Shown here piece after piece: positions 5,832-6,022 of a stretch of 6,022 nt of DNA. Every line of letters begins with the position of its first letter. Positions within the stretch are counted from its first letter, which is position 1. A program made the position numbers and the translations under genes. Location: contig JBHJHK010000164.1 in the NCBI GenBank assembly GCA_050330975.1, positions 1 through 6,022 of the forward strand. The letters run 5' to 3'. Below the pieces are notes generated by a model. It searched no databases. It saw only the letters and a program-made list of their open reading frames with translations, and was not told where the DNA came from. This stretch comes from JBHJHK01 sp050330975 (GTDB taxonomy: Bacteria > Pseudomonadota > Gammaproteobacteria > Competibacterales > Competibacteraceae).

Positions 5832-6022
5832 CGGCTAGCCCGCCCGCGACGGCGGGCAACAGGGCACACACCCCCCAGCGCCCCAAGACGTAGCGCCAAC
5901 CAAAGCTCGGGGCCTCCCACAACAGGGAGCGGTTGAGGTTAAAAAGACACCAGGCGGAGAGCTAGGTCACCACCTCCGCCGTGCCGGCACAGGCCTTGAG
6001 CAGGCTTATACCTATGACGAAC
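5818..6022 (-). pseudogene. C-terminal part of an unrecognised membrane protein, with in-frame amber
   Basis: From the window edge (first full codon 6021-6019) the minus strand reads FVIGISLLKACAGTAEVVT, then TAG at 5964-5962, then LSAWCLFNLNRSLLWEAP and a run ending ALLPAVAGGLAGGAL before TGA at 5820-5818. The composition is protein-like, with two hydrophobic segments (one at the edge, one at the C-terminus) joined by an aromatic/basic stretch around YVLGRWG. A single G-to-A change, Trp to amber, would explain the stop, so this may be a sequencing error near the end, a real nonsense mutation, or a wrong frame. No start codon with an RBS follows the amber. The family is not recognised; FNLNR faintly recalls GtrA-type membrane proteins, but the layout does not fit. 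The 5' part is outside the window. Confidence 0.45.

Noticed and set aside
5243..5920. 225-aa minus-strand frame overlapping the 141-aa gene and the right-edge fragment
   Set aside because: Its composition is Arg/Pro/Gly-rich, it has no RBS, and it competes with a frame that has a good RBS and a membrane segment.
1..6022. CRISPR array, tRNA, rRNA or toxin-antitoxin pair
   Set aside because: No regularly spaced direct repeats, cloverleaf-like sequences or paired small toxin/antitoxin frames were found.

Overview
This is a GC-rich Gram-negative bacterial window dominated by a two-gene, inner-membrane RND efflux operon. A periplasmic adaptor (membrane fusion protein, about 332-1648) overlaps by 8 nt an HAE-1/AcrB-like RND permease (1641-4799, 1052 aa). 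No outer-membrane TolC-type channel and no recognisable regulator of the pump lie inside the window. The lineage cannot be fixed from sequence alone. The small WYL-like protein downstream resembles stand-alone WYL proteins common in Proteobacteria, so a GC-rich proteobacterium is my best guess, with low certainty.

The first ~480 bases are abnormal. Positions 1-148, read on the minus strand, align without a gap to 335-482 on the plus strand (110 of 148 identical by hand count, with one perfect 34-nt block, 73-106 against 377-410). The left end is therefore an inverted, degraded copy of the 5' end of the adaptor gene, separated from it by a ~140-nt unrelated loop. Mismatches ignore codon position, contain no indels, favour G/C and lengthen homopolymers, and they grow denser towards the window edge. 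This looks more like a fold-back chimera with poor base calls at a contig end than like a diverged paralogue. Each copy is broken where the other is intact. Combined, they suggest a normal signal-anchor N-terminus for the adaptor, which the right-hand copy no longer encodes.

Downstream of the pump, 69 nt of intergenic DNA carries a consensus TATAAT -10 box buried in a 20-bp near-palindrome (4825-4844), then a good ribosome binding site and a 125-aa stand-alone WYL-like protein (4869-5246). This looks like a separately regulated gene rather than a third operon member.

Convergent to it, only 13 nt away, is a 141-aa minus-strand gene for a protein with one membrane segment (5260-5685), family unrecognised. 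A 132-nt gap follows, with a good RBS, repeated CGAGT/ACTCG elements and a weak terminator candidate. The right edge holds the C-terminal part of an unrecognised minus-strand membrane protein (5818-6022), interrupted by an in-frame amber codon.

The pump genes would work together in drug or small-molecule export: the permease captures substrate using the proton gradient, and the adaptor bridges it to an outer-membrane channel encoded elsewhere. No clearly new system is evident. The items most worth checking are the terminal inverted duplication, the palindromic operator-like promoter before the WYL gene, and the replaced proton-relay lysine in the permease.
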